Positions 36,401 through 49,153 of a stretch of 64,000 nucleotides of DNA are shown here, piece by piece; position 1 is the stretch's first letter; every line of letters starts with the position of its first letter. The translations under genes were made by a program, and so were the position numbers. The DNA comes from Ostrinia nubilalis (taxonomy: Eukaryota > Arthropoda > Insecta > Lepidoptera > Crambidae). The stretch spans positions 18,544,154-18,608,153 of the forward strand of contig NC_087091.1 in assembly GCF_963855985.1 (NCBI RefSeq), read 5' to 3'. The notes beneath the pieces are model-generated. The model saw only the letters and a list, made by a program, of their open reading frames with translations, did not search any database and was not told where the DNA came from.

Positions 36401-39400
36401 CCACCCGACTGCTCTGTGGCTAACGATTACAAACATATTTTAATATCAGGTATCCCGATTGTCGATCCCGCTGTATTACAGCCAGGTTACTTCACTCAAT
36501 TTGCACCGTTAGCGGACGGCCTCAATTTTTCACAGTTATCGAACAATTCGGAGCGGGAACGACGCTAAGTAAGAGTTTCCTTGATTTTCCTCATTAGGGT
36601 TGAGATTTTTCCTGCGATAAGTCGCAGGTTTGTGATTTGTTAGATAGGAAGATTTGATTGTTAGATTTGTCGCAGTGCTATTTCGGTCTGAAATGTAAAG
36701 CGGTATCGCCGGTATCCATGCTCTGCATAGGTATCAATCATGCTCTGCTCTGCAAAATGATACCATATAACCTGCCATTTCAATTTCTATTAATCTGCAA
36801 TTTCGTACCGTAGGTATATGTAAGTAATGTTTACTGTGTGTGTTTAACGGAAGCTTGAACTTCCACCCAAACACAGAATAATGGATTGGTTGGTCTTGAA
36901 AAATAAATAAAAACTAATATCGACTCTAGTCGCAAACGTAAAAGATGCCGCGGTTTGTAGAACTCGTCGCAGGTGCTAAATCATCGCGCTCGACTTTGTC
37001 TCCGCAATTAACTCGACGACAGAATAACGATGGGCGGAATGGGTACAATGTAGCGCTCGTCAGATTCGCCGGCGGAGACTCAGTGCGATATTAAATAAAT
37101 TTCTATGCAGTGACGGATTCCGTACCCGTTCAAGGATCTGCCACGCACGATTGTTTTATAGCAAAAGGTTTTAGATGTAAATATTTTTATTTACTCAAAC
37201 AAATTGTGATGATCATGTTATAAATTGACATTGATTTGATAGAATTTATATTTTATTATATTCTTTTTAGTAAATCATATAAAAGCATATTAAAAAACAA
37301 GTCATTTTATTTTTAACTTTTTAGTATCTATGATGCGGCATTTACTACGGCGTAGTTCGTAGCAGCGTTATTCCGTAGTCCGTAATAATTCGTAGAACCC
37401 ACATGATAATGTTTTTGTTTTGAGCAAAACTAGATGGAGTTGTGTTCTATGGCCATCTTCCATTCTACTATTAGATCAGCTCCTTGTCATCATAATATTG
37501 CTTTGTCACGCGATTTATACATGCTTGCGAAATTCCATTTGAAAGAAAACCCGGAAAGTGGGTCTTTAACTTGCAATATCTCATTTTACAGACACCGGAC
37601 AGGTAAAACTAAATAAAAGGACCAATAATTACCTACTGAAGTTATACCTAATCGCTAAACGACCAATTCATTACAAAGAACCATCATTAAAATTATCCTA
37701 GTAGAGTCACACAGATTTCGTTTATGGCCGCGCTGTTAAACAACAGTCAAAAACGTTGTATTATCTAGAACTAGCAGTTTTAAAACATTAATCCCCATTA
37801 TTGCTACATTTTTCTATGATGCTCTGCTCGTATTTGTCGTAGCGTGATATACTCGTATTTGGGCTCTCCAATATAAACAAGATTTTTCGAATCGGACCAG
37901 TAGTTTTTGAGATTAACTCCACTCGCATTTGATATTATAATATTATGTACGTATTAAATTATAAAACATTTTTAACAAGTTTTAACCTAAACTTAGTGTG
38001 CAAATATTGGGAATCATCCAGAAAATCGGTGGATTCGTCTCTGTCCGACTCAAATGTCAGTCATCACGGCCGTCGTGCCGGGCCGTCTATAGAGATCCAT
38101 CAGCGCCCGCGCAAATACTCCGCTATAAATCGCGCTTCCGGCTGCTGATACTTTAATTAACCGCGCATAAATTACCGCGAGGCGGTAAATCAATCGGCGC
38201 GCGAGGGACGGCCGCCGCATCAATGGACGCGCGACTTCAAACGCCGGCCACTCGCGGCATTCTAGCGCGCGCGCCGGCCGCGCCGCGGCGCAGCGTGTCG
38301 TACGACGCATGCCGGCTCGCCTACAAGTGCAGTGATTGATTCGATCACACCCACAACCAATACTTCTAAAGTACTTCACAATAGCCGTCACAAGCTATTT
38401 TTAGCTATATCTCGTAACCCATGTGTCATTGATACTTACGGCACAGAATAATAATACTTCGCTAACGGGTCGTCTCCTATACAGATACAAATTTAATTCG
38501 ATTTACATCATGCTACATAAAATGATACAGAGCTAGGTAGAACATACACGATAAAGATTGTACGACGATGTAGGTAATCTAACTACGTCATACATATTAT
38601 TATTAATCCAGACGCAAATACTTAAACAACTTAAGAAAAAAGTTATGAAAACCGTAATACGGACCTATATTTGCCCACCATTTCCTCAGGATCAGATCCT
38701 GACTTGGTGACAATGGGACCACTTCCACCAGTCACCGGATTGATGTTTTTTTCCGGCAACTGGGCCCGTCGTCAATTCCGTCAGACTCGAATTGAGAACC
38801 TCCTCCTTTATTGATTAGTCTGGAAAGTTGCAAAAACATAAGAGTACTCAAACGATTTTCACGCGCACCAAGTTACAGGCACAGCTGTTATTTGAATCTT
38901 TAAGTAGTATTAATTAAAATAAGCCAGTTATTAAAAACACAGCAAATTACAAATAGCCGAGTTCATGTTTTATTATCTAATTGCGTTAAGCTTTATTTAT
39001 CGGCGTGTCGAAGGCGGCCGCGGGCTGCTTTATTTGCGGCTGCGCGCCCAGCGCTCGTATTTCAGCGCGACACATTCATGCTTTGTTTTTCCGCAATACT
39101 AAGTGGTATGCGAGCATTTAATTCGATGCCTATAATTTACCAAACATCACTAGATATATCCATCTATACAATAATACAGACGCGTTAACATAGAGATGGC
39201 GCAATTAAATTAGAATTCTAGTCGCGAAGCTTTGTTTTTTCGGAGCAACGAACCCTATTCTCATTTCGTGACAGATTTATAGGCCGCAGATTGGACAGCG
39301 ATCGGTAGTAATTTATCCTGTTCGGAGAACGAGACCTCGACCGCGCTATACATGCAAACTGCGACAGTTCGGAGGAATCCGACGCTAGAACACCGTTTTG

Positions 39401-42029
39401 TCGCTTTTATATTCAGCGGCGAGTGACTAATTTCAAGTCTCAGCAGCTTTCTTAGAAACGGCGGCCGTTCCTTTATCGAAAATTGATTTGAATTTATAAA
39501 CGATATCGATTCCCACATCCTCAGCGCTAATCATTCGCCAGTTTATTATTAACGCGCTGTCGCGTCGACCGGTTCGAGTCTCCGCAACATCGAGCGGTCA
39601 GTGCAGTGCTGGAACATTGCCAACAATCCCATTGTAGAGTTAGGTCGTACATCACGACATCACACGCCGGCCGTTTCAAATATTCACTGTTTCAATTAGA
39701 AATTTGCCAAACAGCCGAACGACGACGTTAATTGAGAGAGTTCGTAGAATGCCATCGCAGACATTCCGTCCTCAGCGTTCGCTCAGCGCGCGGAAGAGGC
39801 GACGCCGCCGCGCGAGTCCGCATACAGTGGAGATGAATGGGTGCGCGCGACGATGACGCGGGGCTCGCGGGTCGGAGGGCGGCTTCAAAGCGGGCACGCG
39901 GCTCGGGACGGGGGCTGTCGCCGCGAAAAAACTAATAAAAGCCCATATTACACGCGCAAATATATCGGTCTCGCTACCCTCCTGCCTCGCCCTCGCTCCG
40001 GCATGCGATGTATCTTGCTGAATATTCGCTGCCTACCGTCACTAATTCATCCGGCAGATTCTCAATTTAAATCGCAGAAAATTTCCGCCCTAACATACGC
40101 TCGCTGCGCATCTCTCGAGAGGGGCCGCCTCGCCAGTGAGGGCCCCTCGACCAGTCAATAAGCGCATTCCGGCTGCACCGAGCCGAATTAAAAATCAAAT
40201 AATGTTGTGTATAGCGAATTAGACCCCGTCACCCGTATTATCACTTGTCGACGAGTAGGGTTGAGTGTTTTGTTTGTTTCGTTGCCGTTTAAGGCGACTT
40301 CCGTTTCCTTGTAGAGTTACTATGCTTATTAGTTCTAAACTTCCTTAAAAACATGTATGTAATTGTGTATAATACCTATTTTTGTGGTGTGTGTTCTGTC
40401 GTCTGAACGTTATGTTACGTTATACATAATATAAAGTTTCGAATTACATACTTATTACGATACTTTTGTAAACGAAATAAATATTTTCCTTACATACACA
40501 GACTTATCTCTATCTTTTACTTTGTTTCACAAAAGAACAAGTGGTCCCTGTTCACGGGGCAGCAAAACATGCGACACAAAGGGCTGGCAGCCCTAAAGGA
40601 CAAGTGTAGGGCCGCGGCCTGTCCGCGGGGGTAATGAAAAGTTTAATAACGCCGCACGTGTGCGCCCGACCCGCCGCGCCTGTCCCTTCACTAGGGATGC
40701 CTCGGAACAGTTATTCATAAACTGAACAAAAAAATCCTATTAAAATAAAAATATTAGTCTAGATCTTAGAAATGTACCTAAAAGATAATGTTCCAAAAGC
40801 TTTCACTTTTTGTTTTTTTATAATAGCTGCCCTTTCGAACTTCGAATTAGAAATAATGTAGTTGTAGATTCTAAATTCTAATGGTGACAGATCTTTTTAA
40901 ATCGGTCCAGAAGTTCAATACAAATAAACGAACAAATCTCTCCTCTCTATTAATGTTAGCAGCATTGATGATACAATAGTATTTCAACAAAAAAAACTGT
41001 TACTACAAATTCTTTCTGAACCGATACGATAAACAACAAAATTGATAAAAGTTGTATTGTCAGCAGAGAATTTCGTGGCAGCCCTGATAGCCCGTCCCGT
41101 CGGACCTGCTATCTCCGATGCACAATATATTGAGAGCAATTTCGCATGTCATAAAACCGAATTAATATTGTCCGCGTGCTCCACTATTAGTTAAATGGCG
41201 CTCGACGTACTAATCTGTTTAGGAGCACCGGCGCGCGGGGGCGCCCGGAGCACGTGCGATCATCAAGTGCGCCTTTGTCCTTTGTGCAGGACGGGATGAA
41301 TAACGTTTTTAATAGAGGGCAAATATTTAATATCGTTGTTTGCATTGAAATCAGATCGCAATTTGTCGAGTGTAGTCTGTGTAGTGCAGAGGGTACTCTT
41401 TATTGGGTTTCATATTTAGTGTTAAGCTCAAATCACCATGTGTTTCGACGATTTCTGCTTAGTATGGGTTTGCTACTTTTATTTATGACATTAATTTGTA
41501 AACGTGGGTCTTTGGCCACTTTGGCTGTGTGGTCTGAAGTAAATGACTGACCCAATATCTCAGTATCTCTGTCCCTTAGAGAGACAAAATTCAATACAGA
41601 AGTACTGAGTTTGTACTCTGATACTACTCTACAAAACGCACTACATTGTTTGTACAAACGATTATTCCAAATCGTTTTTGCAAACTTGAGCCGAAGCGTA
41701 GTGCACAATTATGTAAATGAAAAGCGCCTCAAGCACCGCGGTGTCGTTCCGCCGACGCGGCCCGAAACTGTAATGAAAGAAATTGAGCCGTTACTTCAGC
41801 TAATGGAAATACTTTGATGTTTGTTACTTAATCTTGTTGTCGCATCTCATTAGTATGTGTCAGGTGATACAATTAAGTACGATATTAAAAAGCAATTGCG
41901 CTTAGAATTGTTTTGCTGTATTACTGATACATACCACCTACCTATAATAATTTTCATTACTAGATATAAGTACCTACCCACTTACAATCACACAAAATTG
42001 TTGAAATAGAACTGCATTAAAAGATTTCC
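33439..42029. other. Gene-free stretch; unique DNA with GC-richer, TAAT-containing blocks
   Basis: Blocks of unique, GC-richer DNA with repeated TAATTA, ATTAAT or TTTAT words lie at about 35690-35840, 36140-36340, 36950-37140, 38040-38340, 39000-39140, 39240-40180, 40540-40700 and 41080-41290. Repeats are few: an ATTT-rich tail near 34315-34400, a fragment with CCCGGCAAACTTCGTACCGC near 34855, and ATTCTATA-type pieces near 35010-35120 that recur near 49150-49240. No exon with confident splice sites and recognisable protein was found. This is either a gene desert or a large intron. Confidence 0.45.
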
Positions 42030-42378
42030 CAAAATTTTCTTGCCACACCCGGGTATCGAACTAACTATAACACATACGAAATTACACCCTGTATTTTTAT
42101 TGCATCGATCGTCAGGTTTATGTATAAAATTAAATCTCTCTAACAAACTTGATAAATCAAAATAAAGGAAAACCATGAAATCTTAAATTATTTTAATTAT
42201 TTACAGAAAATTGTATGGTATCTATGGAAGTGCATTTTCGAAAAAATTACGAAAATATTTGAATGCAGTTCTCTTTCTTTTCAAAAATAAAGGAATGTTT
42301 TGTTTCAGTAAAATTTTCTATCTACAGTATTAAGAGTACTTTCCCTCCAGGTGGCATTACAAAATTCCACCCTGTAAT
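42030..42378. mobile_element. Second copy of the 12443-12740 MITE family
   Basis: Holds ACACCCGGGTATCGAACTAA (minus-strand B-box-like word), ATTACACCCTGTA ending near 42096, the CGATCGTCAGG block, and a right end with CCTCCAGGTGGCATTAC and CACCCTGTA near 42378. The internal order differs from the other copy, so the element consists of modules. Confidence 0.55.
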
Positions 42379-45300
42379 ATGATTATTGCCTATTTCAAAA
42401 GCATATAGATAAATAGCTCTTTTCTGACACAAGATAGGCTCAGGACAGGTATTGTCTTAATAAATAATTAAATCCATTTCCTTTTTGAGGTACGGAATCC
42501 TAAACACACGGAGGTACCTATTCAATAATAAAGACTGGTCATCTACCAGATCTCAAGGTATCAAACGAACTTGTTTATTGAATCTTTCTTGGGACATACA
42601 CTCACCACATTTTTTGCTGTTGACATATGATGTGTAAATAGATTCAATAAGTCCTCAGATATGGGCGATAAGCTCGATTTATGTGATTCTATAATGATCT
42701 CACGATCATTACTTACTGTGTCTCTACACTCATTGAGGATTATCTTTTGATCCTCCTGTAGCTAAGTCTCATAACAGTCATAACACATTCCCGAAGTACA
42801 CTACGGACTCTACATTATTATTTTTCTTGAACATATTTATTTATTTATTTTATTAGGTATACAAAACAGGACAATATCATATGCAGTTAGAATATTTAAT
42901 ATGATTGAGAAAACTTATGTAAGCTACACAGGTACTCGTATCTATAAACATTTGATTTCGTTATTAGCTTCCGATACCATCTACATACGAGAATAATACT
43001 GAACTGAATATACTTTTCGTGCTTAAAATATTTTTAAAACATAGTTATTTGTTTAAAAAAATATATTTAAGTGATACCAAAAACGTACTTAAGAATCGAA
43101 ATCCAACTCTCAAATCATTTTTTTTTACATCTTGGATCTAGGTTTGGAAAATGGAATCCATAAGAACCCATCCTAGATAGTTGTGGCTATACGAGTATTA
43201 TTACGATTGTTCATTTCAATTATTGGGTACTGACTGCCTGTAATCCGGCTCATCTCGGGCCGGCCGGGCACGCATTAATTCGGCACTTATTAATTTCACG
43301 CGTGATTTATTGTCAACAGCGCAGTGCGCGCACGTCCCGCCGCATTAATAACGCCTTGTAGTTAGTTCTATTTGCCGTTTCATTTTAAATGTGTTTACGT
43401 TTAATTGGGTGCCTAGTGTAGTGCCTATATCTGTTGTGCACATAAAGTCAAAGTCAACATTTCTTTATTTGTATAGACTATTTAAATAGTAGTTACAAAT
43501 CGTCAAGTATTTTAGTCTTAAAGAGCCTCTACATGTGTCATAATCTTTTTACAATACCAGCGCTTCAAGAACAACATTTGGCAAGTGCTGAGAACAAATA
43601 AACAGAAACTATAGCAGTAGCAGGTACATGATTTCATGTACAGAATTGACCTCTTTACAGATTTATTATAAGTACCTACTATAGATAACCCAGAATAACA
43701 TTATAGGCTACAATTTATGACAATATGTGAAAAACTAAATTTCACGCCGGTGAAACCGCGGGCAGAAGCTAGTAATACATATTTATAGATACTAAATTAC
43801 TAATAATAATCTTTCTTAAAAAAAAATAGCTTATAAAAATATAATTACTAAATAAAGGTTTTATCACGTCGGGAACACCATTTTACTACACCTAGGCGTG
43901 TGGTCTATCTGTATATTCACAACGCATAGTAGTTGAAGTATAATTCTTTAAATATTATAGATACGTAGGAAGTACAGTAAAATATTGTGTTTGCATCAGG
44001 TAGTATTAATTTTATGATCATGAGCTGGTGATGGAGGGTAAAACTCCTTAACGTTTAAGAGTTGGTAGATAATTCTTTAAATATTACAGGTAATAGACCA
44101 ACAGTTGCAGATTCGATATTGAATTTTGTTTTCTTTCATGTCTTTAGTGACACTAATTGGCGGCGATAAAATCACTTACAGTCAGGTGATCCGTCTGCGC
44201 TTTTGCCTCCTGTCCCATAGAAAGAAGCTTTTTTTTTATCCACAACGAGGAAGCTCATGGCCTGTATCGTACCTGCTGATGATGACTGATGACGTAAAAA
44301 TCGTTAAAATCGACTCAAGCTCTGAGGTCTCTACGTTCAAAATTAGTGGAACAATAAATAATGCATATAGGATTGAATTTTAATATGTTATGGACTTGTG
44401 GCCAATTACTTACAATAATAATATTATGTATTTATTATTATGCATTATGTAGGTATTTTACTTACATAGTAATATGTATTGGCAAAAAAATCTCGAAAGT
44501 TATACTCAACTAGCTTTCCGCCCGCGGCATCGCCAGCGTGGAATTTCGTTTGTTAAATTTTCCTGAATTTTGTTTGCTATAAACCTCACGGAGCCCGAGA
44601 CCTTTCCAACGAATGCAAAACCGTGGAAATCGGTTCGTGCGTTCTGGAGTTATACCGTCAGGAAGGAAAACCCGACTTATTTTTAAATAGTAGATTTATA
44701 GGTAAAATTTTGTTTAGTTTTTAAGTATTCTAAGTTTTTACGTTTCTTGTATTTATTTTATTCATTTATTTTATTTTGTTTTATACATAAATTGCATAGT
44801 TTATCCTAATAAATAATTATGTTTACAACTAAAACAAACTATAGGTCAGAAGATGACGATCTGCCTAAAAGGTAAAAAAGTGATGTATTCTGATGGCCCG
44901 GTCAACAAAAACTCATAGATTTGGTACTTCGAACTTAATTCGTATGGAGCTGCGCAGGCGACGCGACGTGGTGACAGTGCAAGACGAATGGGCGGCGCGC
45001 GGCGTCCCGCGGCGTGGCCTGAGAACCGAACCTGCGCCTCGATAAAACACAACCACTAGATCGGTATCGCTCGCCGCGACATCAATCTTCGTGTCGGCCA
45101 CCGGACCACAGCCCCCCTCACCCGCGCCCCGCATCTTGCGCTAGGTAACCATTTGTCACTGCTCCTGCGCTGATGAAAAATGAACCAATCACAGAAATAG
45201 ACATCACCGCCAGATTTTGCTTACTCATCACGCTAACAGATCAGTACCTACAGATACTTGCACAATGAAAACAGTCATACTAACTAGCCTGGGTATAGAT

Positions 45301-45520
45301 ATACCTACAATACCGAAGTGTCCTAGATATGACATTGACAACTGTTATTCCAGTATGATAGTACATAACACCCTTAGACCCTTACTATACTGAAATAACA
45401 GTTCTGATTTTTTATCGACAACACTGAAGTGTCCCATATAATTATGACATAGGGCGCTACTATCAATACTGGGTTATTAGGGCTGTATTTTGCTGACATA
45501 AACCACAGATGACATATTAC
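42379..45520. other. Gene-free stretch with LINE tails
   Basis: AT-rich. A decayed LINE or SINE tail lies at about 43440-43780, ending in the CGCCGGTGAAACCGCGGGCA module. A GC-rich unique block at about 44940-45140 has open frames on the minus strand, without recognisable similarity. A TAAT-rich unique block lies at about 43240-43400. Confidence 0.4.
44510..44700 (+). repeat. Copy of the lepidopteran LINE/SINE tail module
   Basis: CTAGCTTTCCGCCCGCGGCA at about 44510, then CGAATGCAAAACCGTGGAAA and GTTCTGGAGTTATACCGTCA. It shares its head with 1205 and 11567 but has a different tail. Confidence 0.6.
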
Positions 45521-45789
45521 ACAGGGTGTTAGGTAAATGAGTATATGAGCCGACACTAGCCCATGTTAACATGGGCATATAAATGATATTATGGTGAAGT
45601 CAGAAAATTGATATCTTCATTTTAATTATTTTAATTTTCATACAAATCGGATTTTATAAAATTTATTTTGTATGAAAATTAAAAAAAATAAAATGATGAT
45701 ATCAAATTTCTGACTTCACCATACCATTTATATGCCCATGTTAACATGGGCTAGTGTCGGCTCATATACCCATTTACCTAACACCCTGT
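45521..45789. mobile_element. Palindromic MITE with ACAGGGTGTTAGG ends
   Basis: ACAGGGTGTTAGGTAAATGA at the left; the right end CCTAACACCCTGT is its complement. The arms stay complementary for about 120 nt, including the palindrome CCCATGTTAACATGGG in each arm. Confidence 0.8.
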
Positions 45790-48700
45790 ATATTATACAG
45801 CGATATACAGCTTTTTCATCGACTTACAATAACTTTTTAAGTAAATCTCACTTAATGGAGAGCAGGGAATCCAAGCAGCTTGAACCTTGATGTCTCTTGC
45901 GTTTTTGTTACAATTTGTTCAATTGTTTACCTGTCCCCTCTGTTGTATCACTTGATCCCGCCCGTCGAATTCGTTTTACGTACAATTTAACCGTTCACTC
46001 GGTTCGCACACTCGGTTAGGTTCACACGAAATTCAGAATTTTAAAAATCTTTTTGGGAGAGCTCGCGCTTTCGATTCCCATCGGGCGCGCAAGATGTCGA
46101 GAGATAAGCTCGATAAATTTAATTAAACGTTTCGGAGTGGTGTCGGGGAGTGGCGGGGAGCGGGACAGGCAGGCAAATTTGTTTGCCGGTGAGTCGGTCC
46201 AGCAGTCGTATTAATTAAGTGGGGGCGCGCACAAAGACGTCGCCGCTCGACACGCCGCAAAAAGTCCCGCTCCCAATTGAACGGACTTGTGACAGGACTT
46301 GGGGCTTGCATCCAGTGCTAATCTATACACTGAATTCATTTCTTCTGTGAGTGTTCACACACATTTTTAATCATCAGGTATTATAATTATCTCTTGGGAG
46401 AAACACCCTGTATTTACATAATGTATTTATATAATGAGTGAATGGGTTCTCATTTGTAAGCGAGGTAGTTACTTGTATTGTACCAAAGTTTTGAAGACTG
46501 AGAAGTATTTCGTCTATATCGGACTTTATCCAAACCTAAGGGGGTAATATTTTACCCCCTTAGGGGTGGAGTTTCTTAAAATCCTTTCTCCGTCCAGTGG
46601 TTTGGGTTGTGCGTTGATAGATCACTATGTCAGTCAGTCAGTCAGCCTTTGAGTTATATAACATAATTGTATATTTAGATTTGTGTTTATTTTACACATT
46701 TATGCCGAGTTGCACCACCTTATTTTAGCCGTGACTATAACCATAACGGGTATTTTTTATATGAGTACTTTTGACATTTGTTTAAAACCCAGTGTTTGTA
46801 ATAAACTCCCCAGAAACAACTTAACCGATTCTTGTGAAATTTTGTGTGTATATGTAATATTCAGTAGGTAGTAAAGTATTTTTCAGGTGATAAGGGTTTT
46901 TTACGCGTACGAAGTCGCGGAAACAACTAGTCATAGAGTTTTTGAAGTGGCATTAGCGGAACGGTGAACGTGTCAGACTGGCCGACTCAAGATCCGAGTA
47001 CAACTTTTGCTAATAGGGAAGGACATGAACAACCTCAATAAATCAGTAATCGATATGGTAGCCATCTTACCATCGAATTACGATTATTACCTCAGTCAGG
47101 TCAAAGGTCAGTCAGTACGTGTGCGTTTGCCTTGTATGCCGGTTGTGTTTTATGCGATTTCTCCAGTGTTGTTTGTTATTGATTCTCGTATATTGTGTAT
47201 CACTTCACGTTTATTCCATACCCAGATAGTTAAAATTCGTAGATATAATTTTGAACAAGATTAAAAATGAAATAAATAAAAAGTCGATTATTTCTAAAGA
47301 AAATATTCTCGATTTTAAAAAATATCGATTAGGATTAAAAAGAGCGCCTCACTAAATATAACTCTCTAAATTACGTTCTTACGCTGAATATACTATAGTA
47401 ATTTGTGCAAAACAAATCAGTAATATTCTTTTAAACAAGTGCGAGTCGGACACGCGCACCGAAAGTTCCGTACAAACCTGTAGGTATATACTAACATTTA
47501 TATAACTTTGATTTTATTACAGCATAAAGAAAGGTATTATAGACCTGATTTTTTTCTTTCTTTCTTTTCAGCCAAATGACGTCCACTGCTGACCTGAATA
47601 TTTCATATGAATTTCAATTTAATATCCCTTTTCATGAGGAAAGGGGTAGTAAGTTTAAAATTATTAAAAATATTTTTACCATAAAAATTAACGGTTTTCG
47701 CAATGTTTCCTTAATCTATGCTATAAAACGTTGCTTAGTACCAAATTTCAAGATTCTGAGTTCACGGGAAGTACCCTGTAGGTTTTGATTCCTTTAAGTG
47801 TCGAAAATTTGCGGAAATTTGCGGCATAAACGGCTGTATCTTTTGATTGCGTTGGCTTAGAATTTTGAAATTTTCACAGCTCCAAGGGACAGTAGACCTG
47901 AGTATGGTATACATTTTAGCTTGATACCTCCACGCGTTCCTGAAAAAAGGGTGGTGACAGACGGACGGACAACAAAGTGATCCTATAAAGGTTCCGTTTT
48001 TTTTTCTTTTGAGGTACGGAACCCTAAAAAAGAATAGCAGTTCACTCGATGCATTTTACACCATCTCTACCATAATGTAGTTTATGTAACAGACGAAATA
48101 GGATATTTGTATGCTATTTTATATTTAGCCTGGTATGTCGACTATTTTTTTTAATGTTTTAAATCCCGGAATGTACCCTACCATACAAATAAAATTATAA
48201 GTAGTGAAAATGTCTCACAATATATCAAATGTAAACCGGTAGCTACAAATAGGGCACCGTGTGAATAGTAGGTAGATAGATAGCAAAGGATGTTCTGCAT
48301 AAGCTCTATCAAGTGTAAGAGTTGAATAACTATGGAAGCTGTGCCAACAACTGTCTTTGACTTGAGTACAAACCAGGACCCAAATGGTAGATTACGTCGA
48401 TGGTTGGCAGCTGTTGAATAGACAAGAAAAACTTAGTTTTGTGGTAGCACGAATAGCTGGTATGCAAGTAACGGGAGACAAAAAGCGTAATGAATAGCCG
48501 CGGGGCGGCGTCCCGGGGAGCCGGCTGATTTATCGACGCCAACTGCCTTTGTGACGCTCGCTCAATGGCTAAATAACTAAATAATGAAGTCCTCTAATCT
48601 CGTATCACATCAGTTTTTTGCCTGCGTAGCTCATTACGCGTACATTTGTTACAGGGGTCATGCGCGCGCGCCCTGGCCTTGACGGATGATGTTCAAACCG

Positions 48701-48844
48701 ACTTTGACTAATTCTTAAAGAATCATTGAAATCACGCTCCTAAAAAGGTCACTAACAAGAACTGATATACTTACTTACTGATAAATACTTATAGTAAATA
48801 TTCAGACATCTCTCTGGCTTAAAGTATATTATATCATTATTATA
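45790..48844. other. Gene-free stretch with two dispersed repeats
   Basis: A unique GC-richer block lies at about 46010-46320. A CCCCTTAGGGG module is at 46530-46600 and a LINE-like tail ending CGTACGAAGTCGCGGAAAC at about 46720-46930. A copy of the AAGTGCGAGTCGGAC to TACGGAACCCTAAAAA repeat is at about 47437-48028, with a short CAGCCAAATGACGTCCACTG fragment inside. A GC-richer unique block is at 48480-48720. Confidence 0.45.
47437..48028 (+). repeat. Dispersed repeat from AAGTGCGAGTCGGAC to TACGGAACCCTAAAAA
   Basis: Begins CAAGTGCGAGTCGGACACGC, carries a GACAGACGGACGGACAAC run near 47958, and ends TGAGGTACGGAACCCTAAAA. A second, more diverged member is at 61358-61993. It is widespread in Lepidoptera as far as I recognise it, and it has no coding content that I can see. 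Confidence 0.6.
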
Positions 48845-49153
48845 TACAGGTTGTCCCAAAAAGTAGTGTCAAACCGAAGCCCAGAGGTAGAGAATCACTA
48901 GGGCTATCCGAATCACTGCGACTGATGGTTTTTGAATTATCATTTTTTTATAACATAAGTACAGGATTTTTAACATGTATCTTGACTATCCGCGCCACAG
49001 TGACCAAAAAAGTGCCTAAGCACCGAAATTTAAAACTATCGTAACTCGAAAACTATCAAAAATCGCGGAACATACATGGGGATGATTTGGATAGCCCTAA
49101 TGATGCTTTACCTCTGGGCTTCGGCTTGATACTACTTTTTAGGACACCCTGTA
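48845..49153. mobile_element. MITE with TACAGGNTGTCC ends
   Basis: Left TACAGGTTGTCCCAAAAAGT and right ACTTTTTAGGACACCCTGTA are near complements, and the arms match for about 65 nt (including CCGAAGCCCAGAGGTA). TATA flanks are present on both sides, fitting a TA duplication. Confidence 0.8.

Noticed and set aside
38050..38391. 113-codon minus-strand open frame
   Set aside because: Open because of GC-rich, CG-rich sequence; no recognisable protein, no splice pair, and it overlaps a block that looks regulatory.
39841..40161. 106-codon plus-strand open frame
   Set aside because: No similarity recognised and no splice or start context; same composition as the surrounding unique noncoding block.
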